From contig JALDRG010000006.1 in the NCBI GenBank assembly GCA_031315995.1, positions 186,001-250,000 of the forward strand: a stretch of 64,000 bases of DNA, read 5' to 3'. The DNA comes from Nitrospira sp. (GTDB lineage Bacteria; Nitrospirota; Nitrospiria; Nitrospirales; Nitrospiraceae). Of the stretch, positions 17,902 through 26,978 are shown piece by piece; position 1 is the first letter of the stretch, and every line of letters starts with the position of its first letter. A model generated the notes under the pieces. The model searched no databases and had not been told where the DNA came from. It was given only the letters and a program-made list of their open reading frames with translations. The translations under genes and the position numbers were made by a program.

Positions 17902-18819
17902 ATGGGTAAATTACTGGTCGTGGGATCGGTGGCGTTGGATACCGTGAAAACGCCGTTCGGCGAGGTGAGCGAGGTGCTTGGAGGATCGGCCACCTACTTT
18001 TCGACGGCGGCGAGTTATTTCACGTCGGTCGATCTCATTGCGGTCGTCGGGGAGGATTTCCCGGACCAACATATGGCGTTCCTGAAGAGCCGGAAGATTG
18101 ATTTGGCAGGGTTGGAGCGACGCCCCGGTGCAACGTTTCGCTGGAAGGGGGCCTATTCTCACCAATTGAACGAAGCGCAGACGCTCGATACCCGCCTGAA
18201 CGTCTTCGAGACCTTTCGCCCGAAAATTCCCGCTCAATACAGCTCTCCGGATGTGCTCTTTCTGGGAAATATCGACCCCAATTTGCAGCTGGATGTCTTG
18301 CAGCAGGTGAAGCGGCCGGCCTTGGTCGCCTGTGACACGATGAACTTCTGGATCAACGGCAAGCGTGATGCGCTCTGGAATGTGCTGCAACACATCGACA
18401 TTCTCATCATCAACGACGGCGAAGCGCGGGCCTTGGGGGAGGACACGAACCTGGTCAAAGTCGCGGCAAAAATCCTTGCGCGAGGGCCCAAACACCTGAT
18501 CGTCAAGCGTGGGGAATATGGCGTGTTGATGTTTAACGACAAACAAGTGTTCGGGGCACCGGCTTTTCCGCTGGATGACGTTAGAGATCCAACCGGCGCG
18601 GGCGATACCTTCGCCGGAGGATTTCTCGGGTATCTGGCCGCGACCGGAAACCGCTCTCCCGAGGCGATGCGCCAAGCCATCATCTTCGGCAGCGTCATGG
18701 CCTCGTTTACAGTGGAAGCCTTTAGCCTTGACCGATTGAGGATCCTAGATTACAAAGAGATTGAGGCCCGCTTCAAAGAGTTCAAGCGGCTCACTCACTT
18801 CGAGGACATTGGGGCATGA
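17902..18819 (+). CDS. PfkB-family carbohydrate/nucleoside kinase
   Basis: A 305-residue ribokinase-fold kinase. The C-terminal signature DPTGAGDTFAGGFLGYL carries the anion hole and catalytic Asp, and the N-terminal substrate-side GG motif is in EVLGGSATYF. The position directly behind mtnP suggests a substrate in the salvage of adenine, adenosine or methylthioribose. The sequence alone does not separate adenosine kinase from a sugar kinase. It overlaps the next gene by 4 bases. Confidence 0.88.
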   Translation: MGKLLVVGSVALDTVKTPFGEVSEVLGGSATYFSTAASYFTSVDLIAVVGEDFPDQHMAFLKSRKIDLAGLERRPGATFRWKGAYSHQLNEAQTLDTRLNVFETFRPKIPAQYSSPDVLFLGNIDPNLQLDVLQQVKRPALVACDTMNFWINGKRDALWNVLQHIDILIINDGEARALGEDTNLVKVAAKILARGPKHLIVKRGEYGVLMFNDKQVFGAPAFPLDDVRDPTGAGDTFAGGFLGYLAATGNRSPEAMRQAIIFGSVMASFTVEAFSLDRLRILDYKEIEARFKEFKRLTHFEDIGA

Positions 18820-19517
18820 TGATCAATTGCCAAGAGCAGAGCCGGACAGGGCACAGGGCTCGCTCCGGTAACGGATTGCGCTGGCTGGTGTTGGTGCTGG
18901 GTCTGTTCTTGCTGGGCGGTTGCGCCAACGAAGAGAACCTGCGCAAGTCGAAAGGGTTTTATCAGGAAGGGGTCGCGCGGCTGGGTTCCGATCAACAGCA
19001 GGCGTATGTGTCGTTTCAAAAAGCCGTGAAACTGAATCCTGACAATAAGGAAGCGCATTACGGATTAGGGCATATCTATTCCTCGCAGGGACGATTCAAG
19101 CTGGCCGAAGAATCCTTCCGTGAGGCGATTCGCATCGATGCGGACTACGCCGAGGCGAACACCTATCTCGGACAAGTACTCGCCAATCAGGATCGTTGGA
19201 AAGAAGCCATTGCTGTGTACCGTCAGGCCCTCAGCAATCCGCTGTATCCGACGCCGGATCTGGCACGGTTTCACCTGGGGAAAGCGTTGATGCACGAGGG
19301 CGACCTGCAGGGGGCGATGGAGGTGTTGGAAGACGCGACGACCGTCACGCCGCCGAACGTCCCCCCCGCCATGCTTCAGCTGGAGTTGGCGCGTGTGTAT
19401 CACAAGCTCGGATTCGATGTGCGGGCGCGTGAGGCACTCTCGAAGGTCACGACGCTAGACAAGGGCGGAGAACAGGCCTCCGCGGCGCAGGAATTGCTGG
19501 GTCAGCTCAAACCATAG
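18816..19517 (+). CDS. TPR-repeat lipoprotein
   Basis: A 233-residue protein with a lipobox LLGGC at about residue 28 and at least four tetratricopeptide repeats (about 45-230), such as AHYGLGHIYSSQGRFKLAEESF. The build resembles PilF/NlpI-type outer-membrane TPR lipoproteins that assemble other envelope proteins. No partner is evident. It is coupled to the kinase gene by a 4-bp overlap and is followed after 9 bp by the RodZ-like gene. Confidence 0.85.
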   Translation: MMINCQEQSRTGHRARSGNGLRWLVLVLGLFLLGGCANEENLRKSKGFYQEGVARLGSDQQQAYVSFQKAVKLNPDNKEAHYGLGHIYSSQGRFKLAEESFREAIRIDADYAEANTYLGQVLANQDRWKEAIAVYRQALSNPLYPTPDLARFHLGKALMHEGDLQGAMEVLEDATTVTPPNVPPAMLQLELARVYHKLGFDVRAREALSKVTTLDKGGEQASAAQELLGQLKP

Positions 19518-19526
19518 GCGGATATC

Positions 19527-20477
19527 ATGGAATCAGTGGGTGATTTTTTTCGGCAGGTGCGCGAAACCAAAGGCCTGACGATCGATGAGGTGGCCTCGAA
19601 GACCCGCATTCGCACGGATTTCGTCAAAGCGCTCGAAGAGGGCAACTTCGCCAAGTTGCCCGACCAAGTGTTCGCGCGCGGGTTTGTGCGGTCCTACGCC
19701 CGGTCGCTGGGGCTCGATGAAGAAGATGCGATTCACCGGTTTGTTCAGTCCGCGGGCGCGTTTTATGAGAAACAGGGCGAACGGGAGCGGTTGAGGCAGC
19801 GGCAGGTAGAAGAGGAGCGGCGACGGAAGGCCAATCGCAAAGCGGTCGGTATTGCGATAGCCGTGGCGATTGCGACATTGGTGTTCTTGCTGAGCCGGGA
19901 ACAGTCCTCGACATTAGTGCGCCGCGCGGGTTCGGACGCGCAGCCGTCGAGTAAGAGGAGCGCGCCGTTCGCCAAGGATACGCGGGAGGCGCCGCGTCAG
20001 GGACTCGAACTCCCGCCTCCCCTTGTGCCGTCAACCAAATCGGTTGAGCCTGCGGCTGCCCCCTCGAAGCCTGCCCAGGAAAAGGTCGCCGCCCCTGTGA
20101 CGCCTTCTCCCGTCGCTCCGCCCAAGGCGTCGGTGCAGTCTGAACAGGTTGCCGCCCAGTCCTCTTCCTTCGCGGGGGCTGCGGGATCCGATGGCCCGCT
20201 GGCAGGGTTGTCGGTTGACGGGCCAGCCGGCCCCGAGGGTCCGCTTGTGCTCGACCTCGATGCCACTGAGTTGAGCTGGGTGGTGGTGCAGGTCGATTCA
20301 GGCAGTCCCCAGGAAGCGTTGCTGCGCCCCGGCGAAAAAGCGCAGTGGAAGGCACAGGATCAGTTTACGGTTACGCTCGGTAATGCCGGGGGAGTCCGCG
20401 CCGAATTGAACGGCAAGCCCCAGAAGGCGTTCGGTCCGAGCGGGAAGGTCGTACGCGACGTCGTGCTCAAGCGTTGA
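19527..20477 (+). CDS. RodZ-like helix-turn-helix membrane protein
   Basis: A 316-residue protein. The N-terminal HTH_25 domain (about 5-70) starts DFFRQVRETKGLTIDEVASKTRI. A basic linker leads into a single membrane segment (about 108-125), then a Pro/Ala/Ser-rich periplasmic stretch and a C-terminal DUF4115 beta domain (about 235-316) with SWVVVQVDSG and LRPGEKAQW. This is the RodZ layout, which links MreB to cell-wall synthesis. No mre genes are nearby. It is the last gene of the long rightward block. Confidence 0.85.
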   Translation: MESVGDFFRQVRETKGLTIDEVASKTRIRTDFVKALEEGNFAKLPDQVFARGFVRSYARSLGLDEEDAIHRFVQSAGAFYEKQGERERLRQRQVEEERRRKANRKAVGIAIAVAIATLVFLLSREQSSTLVRRAGSDAQPSSKRSAPFAKDTREAPRQGLELPPPLVPSTKSVEPAAAPSKPAQEKVAAPVTPSPVAPPKASVQSEQVAAQSSSFAGAAGSDGPLAGLSVDGPAGPEGPLVLDLDATELSWVVVQVDSGSPQEALLRPGEKAQWKAQDQFTVTLGNAGGVRAELNGKPQKAFGPSGKVVRDVVLKR

Positions 20478-20921
20478 GTCGTTTGCGTAGGCCGGTGTCC
20501 TTGTGCCCGCCCCCGGTGTGACTACTTGCGGTCCTCATCCTCATCATCCTGCAGAATGAGTGTCGTGACGCAGCCCTGCGGTGCTGTGTACCCATAGGAA
20601 TGAGGCAGGCCGGGAACGCTGGGGCGCAAAGGTGTCACGGATGAATAGCCATACGTATCTGCCTCCTGCTTGATCAATTCAGAACTGCCTGAATTCTTGC
20701 CGTTTTCTTCGCTGTTACTCCTGGCACGCCCCTTGAGTTCTTATGCATTCAGGATTGGTTGAAAGGGTGCCGAACAGGCGAGTCGTTCCCTTGACAAGAC
20801 AGAAAACGCGTTGCTATAGTTCGCCTGCTTTATCAGCCTTGTAGTCTGTTCTCTTACTTGATTGTCTCAGATAAGCGAGTCGTTGTTCACGCGGTGGTTT
20901 CAACACAAAGGAGGAGTTCTG
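20478..20921. other. 444-bp intergenic region upstream of the cytochrome c gene
   Basis: This stretch holds the cytochrome promoter (20791-20820) and a sigma-54-like site at 20721-20736 (CTGGCACGCCCCTTGA, with the usual -12 GC reading GA). It also contains two copies of GCGAGTCGTT (20778-20787 and 20875-20884). On the minus strand an open frame without ATG runs from about 20740 to the TAG at 20522 and ends with an acidic tail. No certain gene lies here. Confidence 0.5.
20791..20820 (+). promoter_or_regulatory. Sigma-70 promoter of the cytochrome c gene
   Basis: TTGACA (20791-20796), an 18-base spacer and TATAGT (20815-20820) form a strong promoter. It leaves an untranslated leader of about 95 bases before ATG 20922. 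Confidence 0.75.
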
Positions 20922-21371
20922 ATGGGGTATCTTTCTAAGTTTTTTGGAGTGTGCGCGGCTGTCACATTGTTATCTGTGACGGTGGTGGGTGCAGAAGAAA
21001 AGGATCCGACCAAGGCTCGCGTCCCGGCGGATCAAATCGCGGAAGCGAAGGCGATGAAGAATCCGGTTGCGTCGTCCCCAGAAAGCATTGCCAAGGGTAA
21101 GGCACTGTATGAGGGGAAGGGCACCTGCTTCAATTGCCATGGGAAAGAAGGAAAGGGCGACGGACCTGCCGGCGCGATCCTGAACCCGAGCCCACGCAAC
21201 TTCACCAACTGCAAGTTCCACAAGAAGCGGAAAGATGGTGAACTTTTCTGGGTGATCAAGAACGGCAGCGCGGGCACCGGTATGGTGTCCCTGGTCCCTG
21301 CGGCGATCACCGAGGAAGAAGCTTGGACGATCATCAATTATGAGCGCAGCTTCTGTAAGAGTGAGGAATAG
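20922..21371 (+). CDS. Periplasmic single-heme cytochrome c
   Basis: A 149-residue exported cytochrome. The start at ATG 20922 is set by AAAGGAGGAG 6-8 bases upstream; the frame upstream to 20862 lacks such a site. The signal peptide covers residues 1-22 with cleavage near VGA. The heme site CFNCH is near residue 66, and GTGMVSLVP near 125 offers the distal Met. It belongs to the small class I/cbb3-type cytochrome c family that carries electrons in the periplasm. It is transcribed alone, with its own promoter and a strong terminator, so it may be an abundant, regulated electron carrier. Confidence 0.9.
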   Translation: MGYLSKFFGVCAAVTLLSVTVVGAEEKDPTKARVPADQIAEAKAMKNPVASSPESIAKGKALYEGKGTCFNCHGKEGKGDGPAGAILNPSPRNFTNCKFHKKRKDGELFWVIKNGSAGTGMVSLVPAAITEEEAWTIINYERSFCKSEE

Positions 21372-21405
21372 TAGTCACGAGGTTCAGCCAATCTGCTGAC
21401 TTCTT

Positions 21406-21443
21406 GGGGGCGGCGAGGGTATCCTCGCCGCCCCCATTCTTTT
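21406..21443 (+). terminator. Rho-independent terminator after the cytochrome c gene
   Basis: A perfect 13-bp stem, GGGGGCGGCGAGG (21406-21418) with CCTCGCCGCCCCC (21423-21435), encloses the loop GTAT and is followed by ATTCTTTT. Confidence 0.92.
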
Positions 21444-21575
21444 GTGCGTCCCCTGATCGCGGTTCATGCTTGAGGCAAGAAAGGGGGCGAGGCTGACGAA
21501 TTCCGTAGTCAGATGTTTCGGGGATGAGGCGTGATGTGATTCATTCCAGAGCGGTGGAGGGATTGGATTGTTTGG

Positions 21576-23444
21576 TCAGGGTTGGCCGGTCGCAGGGATA
21601 GTTGATGGTTTCGTGAGCACCACGTCAAGGCTTTTATCCTGGGCGCGCAGCGCCGGCAGGACTTGCGGTTGTTGTTCCTGTTTGAAGTTGCTCTTGGCCG
21701 CCGTCGGCACCTTCCGATTCACGTAGGTCGCCACCTCGCCGATCGTCACTTCACCGTTTCCATTGAGATCGGCTTCACCACGCAGGCCCCGCAAGAGGTA
21801 ATAGGTGAATAACCCGTGTCGTAACGTGTCTGATTCCAGACTCTTTCCAAAACCCGTTGTGGCGATCACATGGAGGACTTTCCCGGTCGTTCCCAGCCAT
21901 TTCGGTGTCGATACCTTCGCCCGCCCGTCGATGCCACTCTTGAGAACGGTTCCGTCGAATACAAACAGCACTTGCTTCGCTTTCAATCTTCCCAGGGCCG
22001 TCTCCAGATCTTTCAGCGGATATAGGCGAGTGGTTGATGCTAAGGCACCATCGTAGGGGATGAGGAATGTTTCCCCGGCCGGTGAGACGGTGGCGTGCCC
22101 GGCAAAGTACACCATGACGACTGAGTCCGGGGTAATTCTTGACGGCAGCCAATCGAGCAAGGCTTCCTCAATGTCGGGGCGTAACGCGCTCCAGTCCTGC
22201 AAGAGTCGAACGTTATTTCTGGGCAATCCGCCCAGCGATTGGAGGTAGGTGGCGACCATTTCGGCATCGAGGGCGGCATGCTTACGTGGGTGAATCTGCG
22301 GGTCTCGGTAGCTGCTGAGGCCGATCGAAATCAGATAGTCCTCCGGTCGTTGGAATCCGGCCGTCACGGCAGGAACCTGGTCTACGTCGTCGGTTCTGAG
22401 GCCGGTCGGTTGCACCGACGCGAGCAATGTTTGAGGCGAGGGAACCGGCTGCCCGGACCCGCTCACCAATGAGACGTGGAACTCCGCCTGCTGTGCGCGC
22501 AGGGATTGCGGCAATGTCGCGATGAACTCCAAGGACTTGGACCCGCCTGCTTGGATGGCACCGGTCGATAATGTCGTAGCCGGGAATTGCGTGATCAGAG
22601 TCGGCGGGCCAGCCAGCTGAACGGAGATATCTTGCACGGTCTGGGAACTGGTGTTGACGACGTCTACTCGCACGCGGATGCGTTCACCACCCTCGAGGAT
22701 CAGATTGCTGTTTTCATCCAGAAGCGTGGCTTTGAAGGACAGGGCGTGAGCCGGCATCGGAGCAGGGACGGTCGAAGCCGGAAGCGTGGTCGCCTTCGAG
22801 GCTGCATCGGCAGCGGCGACAGATGGTCCGGCCGGCGATGCCGCAGCGGCAGGGGCCAAGAGCACTCGTGCTTCTTGCATAAACTGTGAGGCCAATATTG
22901 TAGACGTGTTTTGCACCAGGGGGTCTGCCAGATAGTCGCATCGCTGCTGGGTCAGCTCGAGCTGCAGACGCTCTTTTCGCGTGGCTTGTAATGGACGTTC
23001 AGCCAGCAGCGTGCCTGAGGCTTCGTAGAACTCGGCGAAGGCATCCAAGTTAAGTTCGGCCGGCGCGCGATCGTAGAGGCCATCGGATTGAATTTTCAAT
23101 CGAGGGTCCAGCATACGTACCCGCACGATCACGTCCGGTTTGGCCTCGGCTGTATGACCGCCTGGCACGACCACGGCACGAAATGTTTGGTGGGCGGCTT
23201 GTACCAGCATATCTTCAACGGTTGAGCCGATGGAGAGCGGTCGGATCTTGCTGCAATTGTCGATGTATTCGGTCTTGGCTTGCGACAGCGACGGGTCGAT
23301 GTCCATTTGAACGATGAGGGGGATCGGAGGGCCGAGGTCCGGCAAGGCCTGCTGGGAAAAGCGTGACTTAATGGTTTCGCAGCCTGCGGAGCCCAGCACA
23401 TGAATGAAAAGCATTCCAAGAACGAGTGCGCGGTACGTCTTCAA
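21576..23444 (-). CDS. Lipoprotein with caspase-like (C14) domain lacking the catalytic Cys
   Basis: A 622-residue protein from the TTG at 23444, chosen because GAGGAGG lies 7 bases upstream. It places a lipobox (GSAGC, Cys22) at a normal distance, whereas the frame up to 23519 adds 25 residues with no leader sense. Residues 30-210 are unassigned, about 235-335 look like a CARDB-type beta sandwich, and about 365-600 form a caspase fold. His450 sits in YFAGHA, but the catalytic position usually reading DAC or DSC is D497-G498-T499. A Ca-binding-like DLNGNGEVTIGE follows near 560. It is probably a non-proteolytic scaffold at the outer membrane, and its function is unknown. Confidence 0.8.
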   Translation of the reverse strand: MKTYRALVLGMLFIHVLGSAGCETIKSRFSQQALPDLGPPIPLIVQMDIDPSLSQAKTEYIDNCSKIRPLSIGSTVEDMLVQAAHQTFRAVVVPGGHTAEAKPDVIVRVRMLDPRLKIQSDGLYDRAPAELNLDAFAEFYEASGTLLAERPLQATRKERLQLELTQQRCDYLADPLVQNTSTILASQFMQEARVLLAPAAAASPAGPSVAAADAASKATTLPASTVPAPMPAHALSFKATLLDENSNLILEGGERIRVRVDVVNTSSQTVQDISVQLAGPPTLITQFPATTLSTGAIQAGGSKSLEFIATLPQSLRAQQAEFHVSLVSGSGQPVPSPQTLLASVQPTGLRTDDVDQVPAVTAGFQRPEDYLISIGLSSYRDPQIHPRKHAALDAEMVATYLQSLGGLPRNNVRLLQDWSALRPDIEEALLDWLPSRITPDSVVMVYFAGHATVSPAGETFLIPYDGALASTTRLYPLKDLETALGRLKAKQVLFVFDGTVLKSGIDGRAKVSTPKWLGTTGKVLHVIATTGFGKSLESDTLRHGLFTYYLLRGLRGEADLNGNGEVTIGEVATYVNRKVPTAAKSNFKQEQQPQVLPALRAQDKSLDVVLTKPSTIPATGQP

Positions 23445-23606
23445 GCCAAGGCCTCCTCTACGTCGTATTTCGAAGGGGGAACGGTACAGGAACGGAGGAG
23501 CCTTTGCAACCGAACGCACGGTGCTGGTTGCGGCCCTGACAGGGCTCGTTTATTCTAGCCGCCGCGCACTTATCGGATTGTGAATGAGAAGGGATGGGGA
23601 TTCATC

Positions 23607-25340
23607 GTGTTGGTGCTGGGACTTTCCAATATGAGAGATGCGGCGGCGGCGCTCGTCTCCGACGGTCGCATCGTGGCGGCGGCCGAGGAGGAACGATTCG
23701 TTCGCCAGAAACATGTGACGGCGTTGCCGGTGCATGCGATTCGTTATTGCCTGCGCGAGGGCGGAGTCACTCTGCGAGACGTTGAAGCGATTGTCGTACC
23801 CTGGAAATATTGGCAGGTTGGGCGGCGCGCCTGGCTGGCGCTGACGGCGATGATGCGGTCTCCTCAACTCTTTCAGGTCAAGGGGACCCGGTCGCTGGAG
23901 CGTATGAGCCGGGAGTGGATGGAATTGTGCCGACTGCGCGAGGCACTGACACGCCGAGTGGGTGTGGGCGCAACCAAGCCGGTGTTTCTTGATCACCATC
24001 TCTGCCACGCGGCCAGTTCGTTTTTGGTGTCGCCCTTCGAGCGGTCGGCTATTCTCGTGGTGGATGGCGCGTCTGAGGCCGATACCACCCTGATGGCTGT
24101 CGGCGAAGGCAATCAGATCACCGTGCTCGACCGCACCCCGCTGCCCCATTCGCTGGGGCAGTTCTATGGGGCGATGACCGCGTTTCTCGGGTTTCGCCCG
24201 GACCAGGATGAATACATTGTGATGGGCCTCGCGTCTTCCGGGGAGCCGACGTTTGCTCCGGCCCTGCGCCGGGACATTATGCGGTTGCTTCCTCGAGGCC
24301 GATTCGAATTGAATGTTCGCCTCCTCGACTTTCATCTCGCCCGGGCCGGCTTCTTTGTGGAGGAGTTTGTGCGCCTGTTCGGTCCTCCGCGGGGTTCGTG
24401 CGAAGAGATTACGCAACGGCATCGCGACCTTGCCGCCAGCGCTCAAGTCGTTCTGGAAGAGACGTTGTTGCATCTCGGTCGCCATGTGCGCGCGCTCACG
24501 CAGGCGGAGTCGCTCTGTCTGGCGGGCGGGGTTGCCTATAACTGCGTGGCCAATGGCCGTTTGCGTTCCGAACTCGGGTTCAAGGCTGTCTATGTGCCGC
24601 CGGCCGCCGGCGATTCCGGAGCCGCGCTCGGGGCGGCTCTGTGGTGGACGGCAAGACGAGGAGAGGCCACGACAAGACCGCTGTTGCCTGATGCGTATTG
24701 GGGGCCGCAATTCGACGAGGCCGCTTGTCGAACCGCATTGTCGCATGCGGGTCTCGTCGCCGAGTCCCTGCCCGATGCGCAGTTGTGCGAACGCGTCGCA
24801 GCAGAACTAGCCAGCGGCCGCCTGGTGTTCTGGTATCAAGGCCGGATGGAATGGGGGCCGCGCGCGCTCGGGAATCGCAGTTTGCTGGCGGATCCCCGAC
24901 GGGAAGATATGCGGGAGTTGATCAACAGCAAAGTGAAATGTCGCGAAGCGTTTCGTCCCTTCGCCCCTTCGGTACTCGATGATCGTGCGCAAGAATTTTT
25001 CGATCTGCCGGCCCCATCACCGTTCATGCAGTTCACCGTGCGGGTGAAGGCCTCCGCCAAAGGAATCCTTCAGGCCGTGACGCATGTCGATGGAACGGCA
25101 CGGGTCCAGACCGTCACGCGTGAGGCCAATCCACGATTCTATGATCTCCTGGCCACCTTCGGCCGCCTCACGGGAGTCCCGGTGTTGCTCAATACCTCGT
25201 TCAATGTGCAGGAGCCGATCGTCTGTAGTCCCGATGAGGCCGTGCGTTGTTTTCAGCGGACCCAGGTCGAGTGGTTGGTCCTCGGCAATTTACTGGTGGG
25301 ACGATCTTCTTCACCGTCTATTCCCAATCATGCGTGCTGA
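23607..25340 (+). CDS. NodU/CmcH-type O-carbamoyltransferase
   Basis: Transfers a carbamoyl group from carbamoyl phosphate, via an adenylate, to a hydroxyl of a sugar or natural product. From GTG 23607 it has 577 residues, and family members typically begin LVLGLS-like as here; a GTG at 23580 is the alternative. The N-terminal Kae1-like domain has DHHLCHAASSF, whose His residues bind metal, and the DGASEADTTL segment. The C-terminal Carbam_trans_C domain has WYQGRMEWGPRALGNRSLL. The stop overlaps the next gene by 11 bp, so the two act together in all likelihood. The acceptor is unknown. Confidence 0.9.
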   Translation: MLVLGLSNMRDAAAALVSDGRIVAAAEEERFVRQKHVTALPVHAIRYCLREGGVTLRDVEAIVVPWKYWQVGRRAWLALTAMMRSPQLFQVKGTRSLERMSREWMELCRLREALTRRVGVGATKPVFLDHHLCHAASSFLVSPFERSAILVVDGASEADTTLMAVGEGNQITVLDRTPLPHSLGQFYGAMTAFLGFRPDQDEYIVMGLASSGEPTFAPALRRDIMRLLPRGRFELNVRLLDFHLARAGFFVEEFVRLFGPPRGSCEEITQRHRDLAASAQVVLEETLLHLGRHVRALTQAESLCLAGGVAYNCVANGRLRSELGFKAVYVPPAAGDSGAALGAALWWTARRGEATTRPLLPDAYWGPQFDEAACRTALSHAGLVAESLPDAQLCERVAAELASGRLVFWYQGRMEWGPRALGNRSLLADPRREDMRELINSKVKCREAFRPFAPSVLDDRAQEFFDLPAPSPFMQFTVRVKASAKGILQAVTHVDGTARVQTVTREANPRFYDLLATFGRLTGVPVLLNTSFNVQEPIVCSPDEAVRCFQRTQVEWLVLGNLLVGRSSSPSIPNHAC

Positions 25341-26871
25341 GGCGGCTCATGCCTCAAGTTCTCTCTCTTTGCCGCTTGTTGGATTTTTGCTCGAACTCCT
25401 GCTGGCCGGGTTTGTCCTGAATCTCACCCTTCAACCGCTCGTGGAACCGGATCTGGGATGGCATCTTCGTGCCGGGCTGGATTTAATCGCCGAGGGATGG
25501 CGGTTGCCGGACACCGATCCCTATTCCCATACGATGCCGGAGTGGCATTGGGTCGAGCATGCCTGGCTGACTGATGGTATGTTGGCCGTCATCTATCGCG
25601 GGATGGAACCGTTCGGTGGGGTGGGGTTGATTCTGTTCTTCGGCGGCGTGACGGCGCTGGCCTGGTGGGTGGCCGCATTGCCGGCCGCGGTGCATCGAAT
25701 CTATCGATGGGTCGCCATGGTAGCGAGTCTCTGGGTGGCGTTGCCCTTCCTTGGCGCCCGCACGCAACTGGTCAGTCTTCTCGGTGTCGCGATCCTGTTA
25801 TGGGGGTGGCACCGCATTCAGCAAGGGCAGCGGATAGGGATCTACGGACTTCCTCCGCTGTTCCTGCTGTGGGCGAACCTGCACGGCGGATTCACGGCGG
25901 GGCTCTTTCTGTCCGCCCTACTGCTCTCCTTGTCTGGCCTGGTGAAGGTGTGGGCCGGGCGGCCGGCGGTCGAGGCGTTGCTCGATGAACCGGTGCTGAG
26001 CTGGAAGGATCTTCGTCGCTGGGCGATTGGGTTGGGACTTGCGACGGCAGTGACTTGCCTGAATCCTTACGGATGGCGCCTCTATCTTGAGATCTACGAG
26101 TCCTTGACCGATCGATTTATGGTTGAGACCCTGCGGGAATGGCAGCCGGTGTCTTTTCGTGGGTGGGCCGGTCAGGCCTATGGGTTCTACCTGGCAGGTC
26201 TCGGATGTCTAGTGGGCGGATGGTATCGGCGGGTGGAGCCGGTTCGATGGGTCATGCTGGTGGTCATGTTGGGGTTGTCGTTGTTGCATTGGCGAAACGT
26301 TCCTCTGTTCTTGATCGTGAGCCTCTCGCTGGCGGCGGAGTTGCTGGCGCTGGCGGCGTCGTCCTGTATGCGGTGGATGCCGACGTTGAGAACCCATGCG
26401 GCCATGACGCTGGGTGTGTTGACGATTGGAACGGCCGGTGCCCTTTCTGCCTTGGGGACCGAACATCTGGAGCATGTCTGGTTATCGGGCAACGCGCCGG
26501 ACGTGTATTTTGAACAGACGGAATATCCCATCGAAGCGGTGCGGTGGATTAGGAGTCATCGGGGCGAGGTCGGAACCAGGCTCTACAATGATTACGGGTA
26601 TGGCGGGTTTCTGTTGTGGCAACTCCCCGGCGAGAGAATTTTTATCGATGGCCGGATGCCGGCCTGGCACATCAAGGATCGGCGCATCTTTCAGGATTAT
26701 GCGGATCTGAATCGCGAGGATGCGCCACGGTTGGCGGTGTTGGATCGGTACGTGGTCGATTGGGCGCTGATCCAACGGGGCAGCGCACTTGCGTTGGCAT
26801 TGGCAGCGCATCCCGCATGGCGGACAGTCTATGCCGATGCCAAGGTAGTGATTATGCGTCGGCAGGGGTGA
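25330..26871 (+). CDS. Polytopic membrane protein, GT-C-like
   Basis: A 513-residue protein starting at ATG 25330 inside the end of the carbamoyltransferase gene. It has about ten hydrophobic segments. The first periplasmic loop carries EPDLGWHLRAG and DPYSHTMPEW, the D/E-rich pattern seen in GT-C-type glycosyltransferase-related membrane proteins. The C-terminal soluble part has NDYGYGGFLLWQLPG and IDGRMPAW, common to this uncharacterised group. A role in transferring lipid-linked sugars is an inference. The coupled carbamoyltransferase suggests that a carbamoylated glycan is handled here. Confidence 0.75.
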   Translation: MRAEAAHASSSLSLPLVGFLLELLLAGFVLNLTLQPLVEPDLGWHLRAGLDLIAEGWRLPDTDPYSHTMPEWHWVEHAWLTDGMLAVIYRGMEPFGGVGLILFFGGVTALAWWVAALPAAVHRIYRWVAMVASLWVALPFLGARTQLVSLLGVAILLWGWHRIQQGQRIGIYGLPPLFLLWANLHGGFTAGLFLSALLLSLSGLVKVWAGRPAVEALLDEPVLSWKDLRRWAIGLGLATAVTCLNPYGWRLYLEIYESLTDRFMVETLREWQPVSFRGWAGQAYGFYLAGLGCLVGGWYRRVEPVRWVMLVVMLGLSLLHWRNVPLFLIVSLSLAAELLALAASSCMRWMPTLRTHAAMTLGVLTIGTAGALSALGTEHLEHVWLSGNAPDVYFEQTEYPIEAVRWIRSHRGEVGTRLYNDYGYGGFLLWQLPGERIFIDGRMPAWHIKDRRIFQDYADLNREDAPRLAVLDRYVVDWALIQRGSALALALAAHPAWRTVYADAKVVIMRRQG

Positions 26872-26978
26872 TCGGCCGGATTTGCGTCCGTCGGCAGGCT
26901 GCGGGTTCTTCTGGTGAAGGCAGGGCGCATGGGCTGATCGTAGCGTGCTGTGCCACACCTAAGGTTTTCGACAACCTG

